Of a stretch of DNA of 64,000 nt, positions 28,527-36,887 are shown piece by piece. This DNA comes from Gemmatimonadaceae bacterium. GTDB taxonomy: Bacteria > Gemmatimonadota > Gemmatimonadetes > Gemmatimonadales > Gemmatimonadaceae. The notes below the pieces were generated by a model. That model searched no databases. It saw only the letters and a list, made by a program, of their open reading frames with translations, and was not told the DNA's origin. The stretch spans positions 124,001-188,000 of the forward strand of contig JADLCY010000001.1 of NCBI GenBank assembly GCA_020846935.1, in the 5' to 3' direction. Position numbers and translations under genes: made by a program. Every line of letters begins with the position of its first letter. Positions within the stretch are counted from its first letter, which is position 1.

Positions 28527-29561
28527 GTGACGCGGATCCTCGGCATCGAAACCTCGTGCGACGAAACGTCGGCGAGCGTGGTGGATGGCACGGCGCAGAG
28601 CGCGGACGTGCGATCGCTGGTGATCCTGTCGCAGGACGTGCATCGCGTGTTTGGCGGTGTCGTGCCCGAGATCGCCTCACGCGCACACCTGACCTCCATC
28701 GTCCCGGTCGTCCGACAGGCATTGAGCGATGCACGGACTTCGCTCCGCGACGTCGACGCCGTGGCGGTCACGAACGCCCCCGGGCTCGTCGGCGCACTGC
28801 TCGTCGGCGTGAGCTATGCCAAGGGGCTGGCTGCCGCGGCCGGCAAGCCCGTGTTGGGGGTGCACCACATGGAGGGGCACCTGTTCGCAACGTCGCTCGA
28901 ACACGGCGACGCGGTGCCACCCTTCACGGCACTCCTCGTATCGGGCGGGCATACGCTTTTGCTCGACGTGCCGGCCTGGGGCGAATACTCCATCATTGGC
29001 CGCACGCGCGACGACGCCGCCGGCGAGGCCTTCGACAAGGTCGGTAAGTTGCTCGGCCTTCCCTACCCGGGCGGCCCACACATCGAACGACTGGCGGCGA
29101 ACGGCGACCCCACCCGGTTCCGCTTCGCTCGCCCGATGCTGCGCCGCGACCAGCGCCCGGGCGACCGCGACTACTACGACGTGTCGTTCAGCGGACTCAA
29201 GACCGCGCTCCTGCTGGCCTCGCGTGCGAGCGACGACCTCGCCCACGACACGCCACACCTCGCCCGTGGCTTCCAGGATGCGCTGATCGGGTCGCTCGTC
29301 GCCAAGACGCTGCGCGCCGCGCGCGCACACGGTCGCACGCGGATCGTGCTTGGGGGCGGTGTCGCGGGAAACAAGACGCTCGTCGACGCCATGCGCACCG
29401 CGGCCGCGGAACTCCGTGCCGAAGTCTTCGCGCCATCCAGTCGGCTCGCCACCGACAACGCCGCGATGATCGCCCGCGCGGGCCTGTTCAGGTACGAGCG
29501 CGGCGAGCGCGATGGCTGGAATCTGAACGCCTTCGCGTCGCGGGATCTCGCGGGCGCGTAG
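28527..29561 (+). CDS. tsaD: tRNA N6-threonylcarbamoyladenosine transferase TsaD
   Basis: 344 residues, GTG start at 28527. ASKHA-fold signatures: ILGIETSCDETS, GVVPEIASRAH, the metal-binding HHMEGHLFA, LLVSGGHT, GEAFDKVGKLL, PHIERLA, FSGLKTA and LGGGVAGN. With TsaB/TsaE it transfers threonylcarbamoyl to A37 of ANN-reading tRNAs. About 100 bp separate it from the TlpA gene, so it may have its own promoter; none is obvious. Confidence 0.95.
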   Translation: MTRILGIETSCDETSASVVDGTAQSADVRSLVILSQDVHRVFGGVVPEIASRAHLTSIVPVVRQALSDARTSLRDVDAVAVTNAPGLVGALLVGVSYAKGLAAAAGKPVLGVHHMEGHLFATSLEHGDAVPPFTALLVSGGHTLLLDVPAWGEYSIIGRTRDDAAGEAFDKVGKLLGLPYPGGPHIERLAANGDPTRFRFARPMLRRDQRPGDRDYYDVSFSGLKTALLLASRASDDLAHDTPHLARGFQDALIGSLVAKTLRAARAHGRTRIVLGGGVAGNKTLVDAMRTAAAELRAEVFAPSSRLATDNAAMIARAGLFRYERGERDGWNLNAFASRDLAGA

Positions 29562-29634
29562 GCGCAGCCTCGCCGTTCGGTCAGCGACATCCCAGGGTGA
29601 GGCGACGAACCGGGCAACTCATCAGGCTTCCCAC

Positions 29635-29666
29635 GTGGGTAGCGGACCAGGCCCGCTACCTCCCAC
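29635..29666 (+). terminator. Bulged hairpin after tsaD
   Basis: GTGGGTAGCGG (29635-29645) pairs with CCGCTA (29653-29658) and CCCAC (29662-29666) with a three-base bulge. It is the only clear structure in the 204-bp tsaD-lgt gap. There is no T-run. Confidence 0.3.
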
Positions 29667-29732
29667 CTGCCGAGCCTTTTCCGTCGGCCGCGACGCCCAG
29701 GCGATACGGGCTGCGAGTCGCCGCCAATGGGC

Positions 29733-29738
29733 TAACTT
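29733..29738 (+). promoter_or_regulatory. Possible -10 element of lgt
   Basis: TAACTT followed by CCCCC, 27 nt before the lgt ATG, in the same sequence style as the other TAnnTT elements. No -35 is visible. Confidence 0.4.
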
Positions 29739-29765
29739 CCCCCGGCCTCCACGCACTCCATCCTG

Positions 29766-30602
29766 ATGCCCGCAACCGTCCTGCCTTTCGAGATCCCGCT
29801 CGGCCCCCTCAACCTCACAGGGTTCGGCATTGCGGTGTTCCTCGCGTTCGCCATCTCACAGGTCATCTGCCAGCGGGAACTCGCTCGCCGCGGCCACCAG
29901 CGGGACGCCGATGTGATTCCCGATCTCATCCTCGCGTCTGTGCTCGGCACGCTGGTCGGCGGAAAGCTGTACTACACGATGGTGATCACGAAGGACTGGA
30001 GCGACCTGTTCTCACGCGCAGGCTTCGTGTTCTGGGGAGGGTTCATGGGCGCCGTGGCCGCGAACTACCTCTTCATCCGCTACAAGAAGCTGAGCTTCCC
30101 GCGCTTCGCTGACGTGGCGGGCATCGCCATTTCGGCCGGCTATTCCGTGGGCCGCACCGGCTGCTGGGCGGTGGGGGATGACTACGGGAAGCCGTGGGAC
30201 GGGCCACTCGCCGTGATGTTTCCGCGTGGCGCGCCACCGACGACCGCGGGGCAACTCGCCGAATACGGGTTTGCCGTGCCGCCCGGTGTCAGTCCGGACA
30301 CGGTGATCGCCGTACATCCCACGCAGCTCTACGAAACGGTGCTGGGCTTTCTGATGTTCGCGGTCGTTTGGCGACTCAGGAACCACAAGCACGCCGAAGG
30401 GTGGCTCTTTGGCGTGTACTGCGTGCTCGCGGGTCTCGAGCGATTCATCATCGAGTTTTTCCGCGCCAAGGACGACCGCTTCTTTGGTCCCTTCACCGCC
30501 GCCCAGGCGATCGGGCTCTCCATCATGGCGATCGGCGTCGTGATCATGCTCGTCCGCAACCGACCCGGCGCCGGGAAGCCCGGCATCCTCGCGGCGGCGT
30601 AG
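29766..30602 (+). CDS. lgt: Prolipoprotein diacylglyceryl transferase-like protein (Lgt family)
   Basis: 278 residues, about seven membrane helices. The Lgt signature region reads SVGRTGCWAVGDDYGKPW: the essential Arg is kept, but the Asn of the E. coli-type GRxGNF is Cys, as in a divergent subgroup with GRxGCF. HPTQLYE and the C-terminal ERFIIEFFRAKDDRFFGPF are also typical. Lgt moves diacylglycerol to the lipobox Cys; several lipoproteins in this window would be substrates. It converges on the iron permease gene with 16 bp between them. Confidence 0.85.
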   Translation: MPATVLPFEIPLGPLNLTGFGIAVFLAFAISQVICQRELARRGHQRDADVIPDLILASVLGTLVGGKLYYTMVITKDWSDLFSRAGFVFWGGFMGAVAANYLFIRYKKLSFPRFADVAGIAISAGYSVGRTGCWAVGDDYGKPWDGPLAVMFPRGAPPTTAGQLAEYGFAVPPGVSPDTVIAVHPTQLYETVLGFLMFAVVWRLRNHKHAEGWLFGVYCVLAGLERFIIEFFRAKDDRFFGPFTAAQAIGLSIMAIGVVIMLVRNRPGAGKPGILAAA

Positions 30603-30618
30603 AGGGCGAGAAGGCGCG

Positions 30619-32835
30619 CTACGACTTCACGGTGACCGCCTGCTCGATGTCCTGGAGGCGCTTCTCCAGGGCTTCGATGCGGTGCTCGATCTCCCCGGCG
30701 GCAACCGTCGATCCTTCCGGGATCGTCGGCAAGGTCACCGAGCGCCTGGGCCAGAACGTCCTGAGGAGCGCAAAGACGAACAGGATCAGCAGCACCGCCT
30801 GCGCCAGGAGCGTCTCCACGCTGGGGTAGATCCCCATGGCGTCCACATGGGGCCAACCGGGGAGCACGGTGATCGACACCATGTTCCCTTCCTGCAGCTC
30901 GCGCACGCCTTTGCCCATGAACACGAAAGCCATGTAGTACAGCAGCGCCGACGTGACCGCAAAGAACGGTCGAAGCGGGATCCGCACGCCGTACTTGTAG
31001 AACAGGGTGAAGATCACGGTCAGCACCACGCCGCCGGCGAGAATGCCGAACCCGATCGGCGCGCCCGCGCCCTCGCGCAGCAACGCCTGGTAGAACAGCG
31101 CCGTCTCGGCGCCTTCGCGATAGACGGCCAGGAACGCCACGAAGGCCAGCGCGCGACCGCCACCGTGCTGCAGCGCATCGGTGACCTTCTCGCGGATGAA
31201 CTGCTGCCACTTTGCGGCTTCAACCTTGGAGATCAGCCAGTAGCTTACGGAGAAGAGCACGGCCACGGCGACGAGCATCGTGATGCCCTCGATGATCTCT
31301 CGCGTGGCGGGAAGTGCGCGCAGGACGGTCGCGAGGATCACGGCGGAAATGCCGCTGGCCACGAGCGCCGCGATGACGCCGATCCAGATCGAACGCAGGC
31401 GTTCGCGATGTCCCGTCTTGATGAGGAACGCCACCACGGCGCCGACGACCAGGATCGCCTCCAGACCCTCGCGCACGATGATGAGGAACGACTGGAGGAA
31501 GTTGCCCCAGAACCCGCTGGTCGGTCGCGTCAGGTCGATGATGGCGGGCATGCCGGCCTCGATCGCGTTGCGCGACCCTTCGGCTGCCCGGATGTCACCC
31601 GACTTCACCGCGCCCTTGAAATCCGCGAACATCCGCTCCATCGACGCGACCAACCCGGGATTGCGGGCGCGCGCCGGGGTCTCCAGTGGCTCGAACGCGA
31701 TGTACGAGTCGAAGGCCTTGTCGCCTGCCTCGGCCTTGCGACCGGTACGCGCCGCGGTCAGCGCCTCGTCGAGCAGCGCGATCACGCGGGCACCCACCGC
31801 CGCGCCATCCGCTCGCGACGCCGAGTCCTGCGTCACAGGAATGTCGCTCAGCCCAAGGACGCGCATGTGCGCCACAAGCTGCTCCACGTCCGCGTCGTTC
31901 AGGTCCCGGGACGCCGGCATGGCCGACCCCGCCACACCCGCGCGGATCGCGTCACCGAGCTGCTTGTCGCTGCGCTCGGCCTGCCACGAAAAGGACGACA
32001 CCTCCACCGGCAGCTTGCTCAACGCCTGTGTCAGCGCGCCGTCGGACGACCCCCCGACACCATGGCAGCCCGCGCAGCGCTGCAGGAACAACCCTTCACC
32101 CTGCGCGATCGATGCGGGAGCACGCAGCGTGTTCAGGTACGCGACCACGTTCCAGCGCTGGTCCGCGCTCAGCGTCGCCGCCCAGCCCACCATCGCCGTG
32201 CCGGCGACACCGACCGCGATCTTGCGATACATCAGGGCCGGCGAAACGTCGGCCATCGCTGCCGCATCTCCCAGCGGTGGCGGTGGCGGATTGAGCAACG
32301 CGGCCTGCGGCGTGTCGGAGCGACCCGTCACCCCGTGGCACGACGCGCAATTGGCCTCGTAGACGGCGCGACCCTCGGTGAGGTCGATCGCCTTCGTCGG
32401 CATGTCCAGCGCCGCGTCGGCACCCAGGGCCGCCACGAATCTCGCATGAACCGCGCGCACCCCTGACGGTGGGATCCGGTCCTTCACGGCAAGCGCGAGC
32501 GTATCGAGCAGCGCGCGAACCTGCGGCACACGATCCCCGCTCATCCGTACCGCAACGTCCTTGGCGTCCTGGAGGAACGTCACCGCCTCGTCGTACTCCA
32601 GGTCCGAGATCAGCTTGCCCTTCTCGTCCACCGCGAGCCCGTATTCCGCGATCGCGACGCTGACGATGCTCGCCACCCGCTTGGCGGGCCCTTCCTGGGC
32701 CGTGAGGGGCGGCGGACACACCCAGAGCGCGAGCAGTAGCCACCACGGTGGCAGGAGGGAACGACGTCTCCCGGGGAGGCGCCGGGCTCGCCGGGTGTGG
32801 CCCGGGGTCCCGCAGCGATGGTCGGCGGATGTCAC
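30619..32835 (-). CDS. Diheme cytochrome c-FTR1 iron permease fusion
   Basis: 738 residues. A signal anchor (about 26-46) is followed by two cytochrome c domains with CASCH (163-167) and CAGCH (254-258) and candidate Met ligands at GTAM (215) and GSAM (306). Then comes a helical linker and a seven-helix FTR1 permease with both iron-binding motifs REGLE (455-459) and REGAE (573-577), and a short coiled coil at the end. EfeU/FTR1 permeases import iron; the fused hemes could oxidise Fe(II) at the membrane. GTG start at 32835 (no other start in frame). A TAGATT -10 inside a dyad lies 30 nt upstream. Confidence 0.9.
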   Translation of the reverse strand: MTSADHRCGTPGHTRRARRLPGRRRSLLPPWWLLLALWVCPPPLTAQEGPAKRVASIVSVAIAEYGLAVDEKGKLISDLEYDEAVTFLQDAKDVAVRMSGDRVPQVRALLDTLALAVKDRIPPSGVRAVHARFVAALGADAALDMPTKAIDLTEGRAVYEANCASCHGVTGRSDTPQAALLNPPPPPLGDAAAMADVSPALMYRKIAVGVAGTAMVGWAATLSADQRWNVVAYLNTLRAPASIAQGEGLFLQRCAGCHGVGGSSDGALTQALSKLPVEVSSFSWQAERSDKQLGDAIRAGVAGSAMPASRDLNDADVEQLVAHMRVLGLSDIPVTQDSASRADGAAVGARVIALLDEALTAARTGRKAEAGDKAFDSYIAFEPLETPARARNPGLVASMERMFADFKGAVKSGDIRAAEGSRNAIEAGMPAIIDLTRPTSGFWGNFLQSFLIIVREGLEAILVVGAVVAFLIKTGHRERLRSIWIGVIAALVASGISAVILATVLRALPATREIIEGITMLVAVAVLFSVSYWLISKVEAAKWQQFIREKVTDALQHGGGRALAFVAFLAVYREGAETALFYQALLREGAGAPIGFGILAGGVVLTVIFTLFYKYGVRIPLRPFFAVTSALLYYMAFVFMGKGVRELQEGNMVSITVLPGWPHVDAMGIYPSVETLLAQAVLLILFVFALLRTFWPRRSVTLPTIPEGSTVAAGEIEHRIEALEKRLQDIEQAVTVKS

Positions 32836-32858
32836 GTTCGGTTCGGCCTGGTGATAAC

Positions 32859-32875
32859 CCGACAGAATCTATCGG
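32859..32875 (-). promoter_or_regulatory. -10 element (TAGATT) within a dyad, iron permease promoter
   Basis: On the minus strand TAGATT (32866-32871) lies about 30 nt before the GTG. It is centred in a 17-bp imperfect dyad CCGACAGAATCTATCGG (6 of 7 arm pairs). A repressor bound there would cover the -10. It does not match the classical AT-rich Fur box. Operator function is inferred. Confidence 0.35.
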
Positions 32876-32892
32876 AACTGACATCCGGGCGT

Positions 32893-33279
32893 CTAGGCTT
32901 TCTCCAGCACCACGACAGCGACCGCCGAGGTATCTCCATGGCTCATCGACACATGGAACCCGGTGACACCCAGTTCACGCGCACGAGCGGCGGCCCGTCC
33001 GTGAAGGATCAGTCGCGGACGGCGATGATCGTCGTGCCCAATCTCGATTTCTCTCCACCCGATGCCACGAGCCTCCATGGTGCCGGCCAGCGCCTTGAAG
33101 CCCGCCTCCTTGGCGGCGACCCGGGCTGTAACGCTCACGATCGGGTCCACCATGCGCTGGCAGTACGCGGCCTCGGCCTCGGTGAGCAGCTTGCGATACA
33201 CACGCTCTGCGCCGAGTCGAACGACCATTGACCGTATGCGGGAAAGGTCCACAATGTCGACACCGACGCCGATGATCAT
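32893..33279 (-). CDS. acpS: Holo-[acyl-carrier-protein] synthase
   Basis: 128 residues. Starts MIIGVGVDIVDLSRI with the metal-binding Asp of the GVDIV motif; the second motif VAAKEAGFKALAGT holds the catalytic Glu and Lys. AcpS attaches 4'-phosphopantetheine from CoA to acyl carrier protein. Start ATG 33279 overlaps the stop of the upstream gene (ATGA); the longer frame is noise. It is the last gene of a five-gene overlapping operon. Confidence 0.95.
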   Translation of the reverse strand: MIIGVGVDIVDLSRIRSMVVRLGAERVYRKLLTEAEAAYCQRMVDPIVSVTARVAAKEAGFKALAGTMEARGIGWREIEIGHDDHRRPRLILHGRAAARARELGVTGFHVSMSHGDTSAVAVVVLEKA

Positions 33280-33992
33280 CGGGTCTCCAGTTGGCGGACC
33301 ATGTTGGCCCAGGCGCGGTCGGCCTCGAGAAAGACGCGGCGCAGCCGACGCGTCCAGAGGCGCCACTCGATGAATCGGTACCCCGGATCGGCCTGATGCA
33401 GCCCGTCGGTCCCGTGGCGCAGGGCGTCGAGTTGGGCCTCGAGCGGCTCCAGCGCTTCCTGCAGGTGAGCCTCGAGGGCGCGGCGACGGGATGCGCTCTC
33501 GGGGTGGCGCTCGGCGGCGATCTCGGCGACCGCGGCGTGCAGACGTTGAGCGAGGGCGACGGGATCAAACTGCGTCACGCGCCGCTCGATCGGCTCCGGT
33601 TCCTGCAGGCGTCGCCGCGCGGCGAGCAGCGGACCGAAGAAGCGCGACTGCAGAACCGCCGACCCGCCTCGCGCGGTGCCGAGGGTGCGTAGACCACGAG
33701 CCACTTCGGGGAGGGCACACGCTTGCGCGACGATCAGGCCCCACGCACGACCCAGTTCGCGCGGGCCACTCAGGTGCAGCACGCCCCCGTGACCGTGCAG
33801 CGCCAGCGTCTCACGTTCCCAGGTGCAGTCCGTGAGCTCGTCCCAGGGCAGGGCGAGATGACGGCCCGCTTCATCGAGAAGCTGTCCTTCGGTTGGGTAG
33901 AGATGGAGCGCACCCGTGCCGGCCACACGGCGCTGCCGCCAGCTGCCGGAGAGCGTGGCCCCCTCGACGACAAACAGCGGCTCAGGCGTCAT
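33276..33992 (-). CDS. Uncharacterised protein, beta N-terminus and helical C-terminus
   Basis: 238 residues, no signal or membrane segment. Residues 1-75 alternate like a small beta domain (FVVEGATLSGSWRQRRV, GALHLYPTEGQLLD, LALPWDELTDCTWERE), reminiscent of PH-like folds. The rest is long, charged helices (RRRALEAHLQEALEPLEAQLDALRHG), possibly coiled coil. It overlaps the CYTH gene by 11 bp and acpS by 4 bp, so it belongs to this operon. I do not recognise the family. Confidence 0.65.
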   Translation of the reverse strand: MTPEPLFVVEGATLSGSWRQRRVAGTGALHLYPTEGQLLDEAGRHLALPWDELTDCTWERETLALHGHGGVLHLSGPRELGRAWGLIVAQACALPEVARGLRTLGTARGGSAVLQSRFFGPLLAARRRLQEPEPIERRVTQFDPVALAQRLHAAVAEIAAERHPESASRRRALEAHLQEALEPLEAQLDALRHGTDGLHQADPGYRFIEWRLWTRRLRRVFLEADRAWANMVRQLETR

Positions 33993-34575
33993 CGAGTCGA
34001 TAGGGAAAGTCCCCGCGCAATTCGCGGCCGCAGAGCGCCGCGCGCCCGCCCGTGCGGGCCTCGAACCTCGCGATGAAGTCCGCGAGACGCTCGGCAGTGA
34101 ACGCCGATCGCGGGATCCCGGTCCCGGCGATGGCGCGTTCGATGGATTCCGGACTGCCCTCGACTTCGAGAAGCACGTCCATTCGCGGGTACACCTCGAA
34201 GCGCAGCGTGGCGCCATGCAGTTCCCAGATTTCGACCTCGCGTTCGATCTCGCGCGTCACCTGCAGGCCAAGGCCCAGGAGGATCTGGTCCAGCGCGTCC
34301 ACGTCTCCGACGGTGGTTGCGATCTCCTCGCGAACCTTGAAGCCATCGGGATAGGTGGTGGGGCCCTTCAAGTCCAGGGTTGCGCGATCGCCGTGCTCGT
34401 CGTGCATCACGCGGACCCGCAGCACCTCGTCGCGCTGTCGGTGGTCAAACGATGGTGTGTCGTAGCGACGATCGCGGAGCGTTCCGGCTGAGGATCGCGT
34501 GGCGCCCGCGGCCTGCAGCGCAGCGCGCGTCGCGACGGGATCGGGAACGACGCCCTTGACCTCGACCTCACGCAT
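33982..34575 (-). CDS. CYTH-domain protein (class IV adenylate cyclase/triphosphatase family)
   Basis: 197 residues. The N-terminus REVEVKGVVPDP holds the ExExK signature; basic and acidic residues alternate on the tunnel strands (RRYDTPSFDHRQRDEVLRVRV, ATLDLKGPT, KVREEIATTV, EIEREVEIWEL). CYTH enzymes hydrolyse triphosphates such as thiamine triphosphate or inorganic triphosphate, or make cAMP (CyaB). The length fits the CyaB/ThTPase-like group. The substrate cannot be told from sequence. Overlaps its neighbours on both sides. Confidence 0.85.
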   Translation of the reverse strand: MREVEVKGVVPDPVATRAALQAAGATRSSAGTLRDRRYDTPSFDHRQRDEVLRVRVMHDEHGDRATLDLKGPTTYPDGFKVREEIATTVGDVDALDQILLGLGLQVTREIEREVEIWELHGATLRFEVYPRMDVLLEVEGSPESIERAIAGTGIPRSAFTAERLADFIARFEARTGGRAALCGRELRGDFPYRLDDA

Positions 34576-35260
34576 CGTCGATGGCGCGCATGACCGCCGT
34601 CGTGTCCGTCAGGTCGGCGAACACGGCGGCCGGCTCGTGCGCGCGCAGGTCGTCCACCGAGTAGTGACCGGTGGCCACGCCGATGGCGCGTGCACCGATG
34701 GGGCGCCCGCAGTGGATGTCCGCCGGCGTATCGCCGATGATCACGACCTGATGGCCGGGAATGGTCACGCCCAGCGACTCCCGGGCCCTGCGCACGGCGA
34801 TGGCCGGGAGTTCGTGCCGGTGCTCGTGGTCGGACCCATAGGCGCCGAGCCTGAAGCGTGTGGGTTCCACACCAACCGCCCGCAGCTTGTGCGTCGCTCC
34901 GTCTACCAGGTTGCCGGTGAGCAACCCGAGCACGCGATCCTCGCGCGCCTCGAGCGCATCGAGGAGCTCCATGACCCCGTCGTAGCGCCGGAGCCGGGTC
35001 TCGGGCGACTGGAGTTCATGAACGAGCCGCGTGAGGTAACTGGCCATGACGGCGTCGAGTCTCGTATCGATGTCGTCGTCCTGCACCCCGACCTCGCGCA
35101 TCGACTCGCGCACAATCTGGATGTCGGTCTTGCCGTCGTACCGATAGCTCTCCGGGCCGATGGCGCCGAAGTGCTCGTGCAGCGCGGCCTCCATCGCCCG
35201 CCGCCCGGCGCCGGAGGTCCAGAGGATCGTGCCGTCGATATCGAAGAGGATGAGTTTCAA
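34568..35260 (-). CDS. HAD-superfamily phosphatase (Gph-like)
   Basis: 230 residues. Motif I FDIDGTILWT carries both Asp; LLTGNLVDGA is motif II (Thr); the lysine loop and IIGDTPADIHCGR (motif III/IV) follow. It resembles phosphoglycolate phosphatase-like HADs. The start is TTG at 35260, whose TTGA overlaps the TGA of the EamA gene, an unusual but clean coupling. Glycolate oxidase genes are in the window at 53-57 kb, but they are not linked in an operon. Confidence 0.85.
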   Translation of the reverse strand: MKLILFDIDGTILWTSGAGRRAMEAALHEHFGAIGPESYRYDGKTDIQIVRESMREVGVQDDDIDTRLDAVMASYLTRLVHELQSPETRLRRYDGVMELLDALEAREDRVLGLLTGNLVDGATHKLRAVGVEPTRFRLGAYGSDHEHRHELPAIAVRRARESLGVTIPGHQVVIIGDTPADIHCGRPIGARAIGVATGHYSVDDLRAHEPAAVFADLTDTTAVMRAIDDA

Positions 35261-36207
35261 GCTTCCGCGGGCTCCGACGCGTATCGGGTGACGAGCAGGC
35301 CGCCGACGATGAGTACGGCGCCGGACACCTGCGGGGCAGTCGGTTGCTCACGCAGCAACGCCCAGGCTACCAGCATCGCAATGATGGGCTGCAGATTGGA
35401 ATACATCGAGGTCCGCGTGGGTCCGAGCACCCGGAGGCCGCGATAGTAGAACAGGTACGCGGCGACCATGGCGATCAGGCAGGCATAGAGCAGCGAGAAC
35501 CAGACGGACGCCGGCAACGCGGTCCACGCCACGCGCGCCAACGCGGGAATGCCGACGAGCAGGGCCACGATGGCCCCGCCTACCATCGTGTACCCGCCGA
35601 GGTACCACGGCTCGATGTGGTCCGAGTAGCGCTTGACCGCCACGGCGTAGATCGACCAGCTGAATGCTGCCGCCAGCAGCAGTCCCACACCGGCGGCCGT
35701 GTCCTCGCGGCCGCCGCCACCCACGGCGCCGATCGCCACGGTCGAACACCCGATAAGCTGCAGGAGCACGCCCACCCACTGCCTGGTGGAGAGAAACTCG
35801 GTCCGGCGCAGCCGCCCGATGATCGCAATGAAGGCCGGCGTTGCCGCAATCAGGAGGGCCGCCGTCGCCACGCGCGCGCGGACGAGACCCGTGATGAAGA
35901 AGTACTGGTAGATGCCGTTGCCAAGCAGGCCCAGGACGATCAGGGCGCGCACCTCAGCTGGCGACGGACGACGCAAACGACGCCCATGGGCAATCGCCAG
36001 CTGCGCCGCGGCCGATCCTGGAATCCGAATGCCGTTGATCGCCAGTGGGCCCATGAAGCCGGACGCGTACTTGAGGACACTGAAGTTGAGGCCCCAGATG
36101 ATGGCCATGAGCAACAGCAGCACGTCCGTGTGCCACGCGACCTCGGACCCGGCGCCCCGCTCGGAAAGCGTGGGCGAAACGTTCGAAACGGCCGGGGCGA
36201 CGGGCAT
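35257..36207 (-). CDS. EamA/DMT-family transporter
   Basis: 316 residues, ten predicted helices in two EamA repeats (about 28-160 and 173-308). WGLNFSVLKYASGFMGPLAINGIR at the first repeat and YLFYYRGLRVLGPTRTSMYSNLQPIIAML in the second are typical of drug/metabolite exporters. ATG 36207 is taken because TAGTTT lies 5 nt upstream; about 190 further upstream residues of open frame overlap the divergent gene and are noise. Substrate unknown. First gene of the operon ending in acpS. Confidence 0.88.
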   Translation of the reverse strand: MPVAPAVSNVSPTLSERGAGSEVAWHTDVLLLLMAIIWGLNFSVLKYASGFMGPLAINGIRIPGSAAAQLAIAHGRRLRRPSPAEVRALIVLGLLGNGIYQYFFITGLVRARVATAALLIAATPAFIAIIGRLRRTEFLSTRQWVGVLLQLIGCSTVAIGAVGGGGREDTAAGVGLLLAAAFSWSIYAVAVKRYSDHIEPWYLGGYTMVGGAIVALLVGIPALARVAWTALPASVWFSLLYACLIAMVAAYLFYYRGLRVLGPTRTSMYSNLQPIIAMLVAWALLREQPTAPQVSGAVLIVGGLLVTRYASEPAEA

Positions 36208-36212
36208 GCCGG

Positions 36213-36218
36213 AAACTA
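36213..36218 (-). promoter_or_regulatory. -10 element of EamA operon, leaderless geometry
   Basis: On the minus strand CTAGTTTCCGGC runs into the ATG; TAGTTT ends 5 nt before the start codon. It mirrors the element of the divergent gene about 60 bp away. Confidence 0.45.
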
Positions 36219-36276
36219 GAGGGTCCGGGAGTCGCGTTGCACCATGCGTCGCCTGTCCCCGTCGTCCCCGCCGGCC

Positions 36277-36282
36277 TAGTTT
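36277..36282 (+). promoter_or_regulatory. -10 element of DUF6941-like gene, leaderless geometry
   Basis: CTAGTTTCCGCGC precedes the ATG; TAGTTT ends 6 nt before it. No Shine-Dalgarno. It has the same 9-base core (CTAGTTTCC) as the divergent EamA promoter. Confidence 0.5.
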
Positions 36283-36288
36283 CCGCGC

Positions 36289-36714
36289 ATGATCGTCTCG
36301 TTCGCGATGTTCGCCGACGCGGCCAACATCTCCCAGGAAGGGAAACTCAACATCCTCGGCGTGTTTGACGCCGTGCAGGTCGGCGCGGTGCCGGCCGTCC
36401 ATCCGCGCGCGCACCTCATCGTCCGGTTCAAGGGCACGCCGCTCGACGTCGGCGTACACTCCGTAGGCCTGCGGTGGCAGAATCCCAACGGCGTCGAACT
36501 GTGGTCTTCGGACGGACAGATCGAGCTGTCGCAGCCACCACCGGGCGTGAGCGAGGTGGACATTCCGCTGATCGCCACGGTGGACCTGCCGCTGGACCTG
36601 CAGGGCTCCTACGCGATGCTCCTGCTGGTGAACGGCGAGCCATGCGGCGAAGTCCCGCTGCACGTGCGCACCGCCGCGCCGTTCGTCGCGCCGGTCGGAG
36701 GCATGGTGTCGTGA
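36289..36714 (+). CDS. Conserved hypothetical protein, DUF6941-like
   Basis: 141 residues, soluble, beta-rich. Begins MIVSFAMFADAANISQEGKL followed by NILGVFD, a pattern (ADxAxxxxGKLNxLGxFD) seen in a widespread uncharacterised family. The middle resembles an Ig-like or C2-like sandwich (HLIVRFKGTPLDVG, VELWSSDGQIELSQPP, SYAMLLLVNGE). No catalytic motif. It is a single-gene unit divergent from the EamA operon. The family assignment is from memory of the N-terminal pattern. Confidence 0.7.
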   Translation: MIVSFAMFADAANISQEGKLNILGVFDAVQVGAVPAVHPRAHLIVRFKGTPLDVGVHSVGLRWQNPNGVELWSSDGQIELSQPPPGVSEVDIPLIATVDLPLDLQGSYAMLLLVNGEPCGEVPLHVRTAAPFVAPVGGMVS

Positions 36715-36864
36715 CGCGTCGAGCGGGGCGTCCGCGCTCCGGGCGCTCCCCGAGGGCCGCCGCGTCCTCAACGTCGAGGCGCGGCGGCTTCCGCGCTGAC
36801 CATGCGCACGACGGGTGCCGTGGCGTCCAGCGAAGTACGGTATTCCGTGGCCTGCGCGTGCGGC

Positions 36865-36887
36865 CGAACCGCGACTATCGCGGTTCG
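36865..36887 (-). terminator. Perfect hairpin with the zinc-ribbon stop codon in its loop
   Basis: CGAACCGCGA and TCGCGGTTCG are perfect 10-bp arms. The three-base loop is exactly the TAG stop of the zinc-ribbon gene (minus strand). No T-run follows. It should end the minus-strand operon and protect its 3' end; a ribosome at the stop would prevent folding. Confidence 0.55.
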
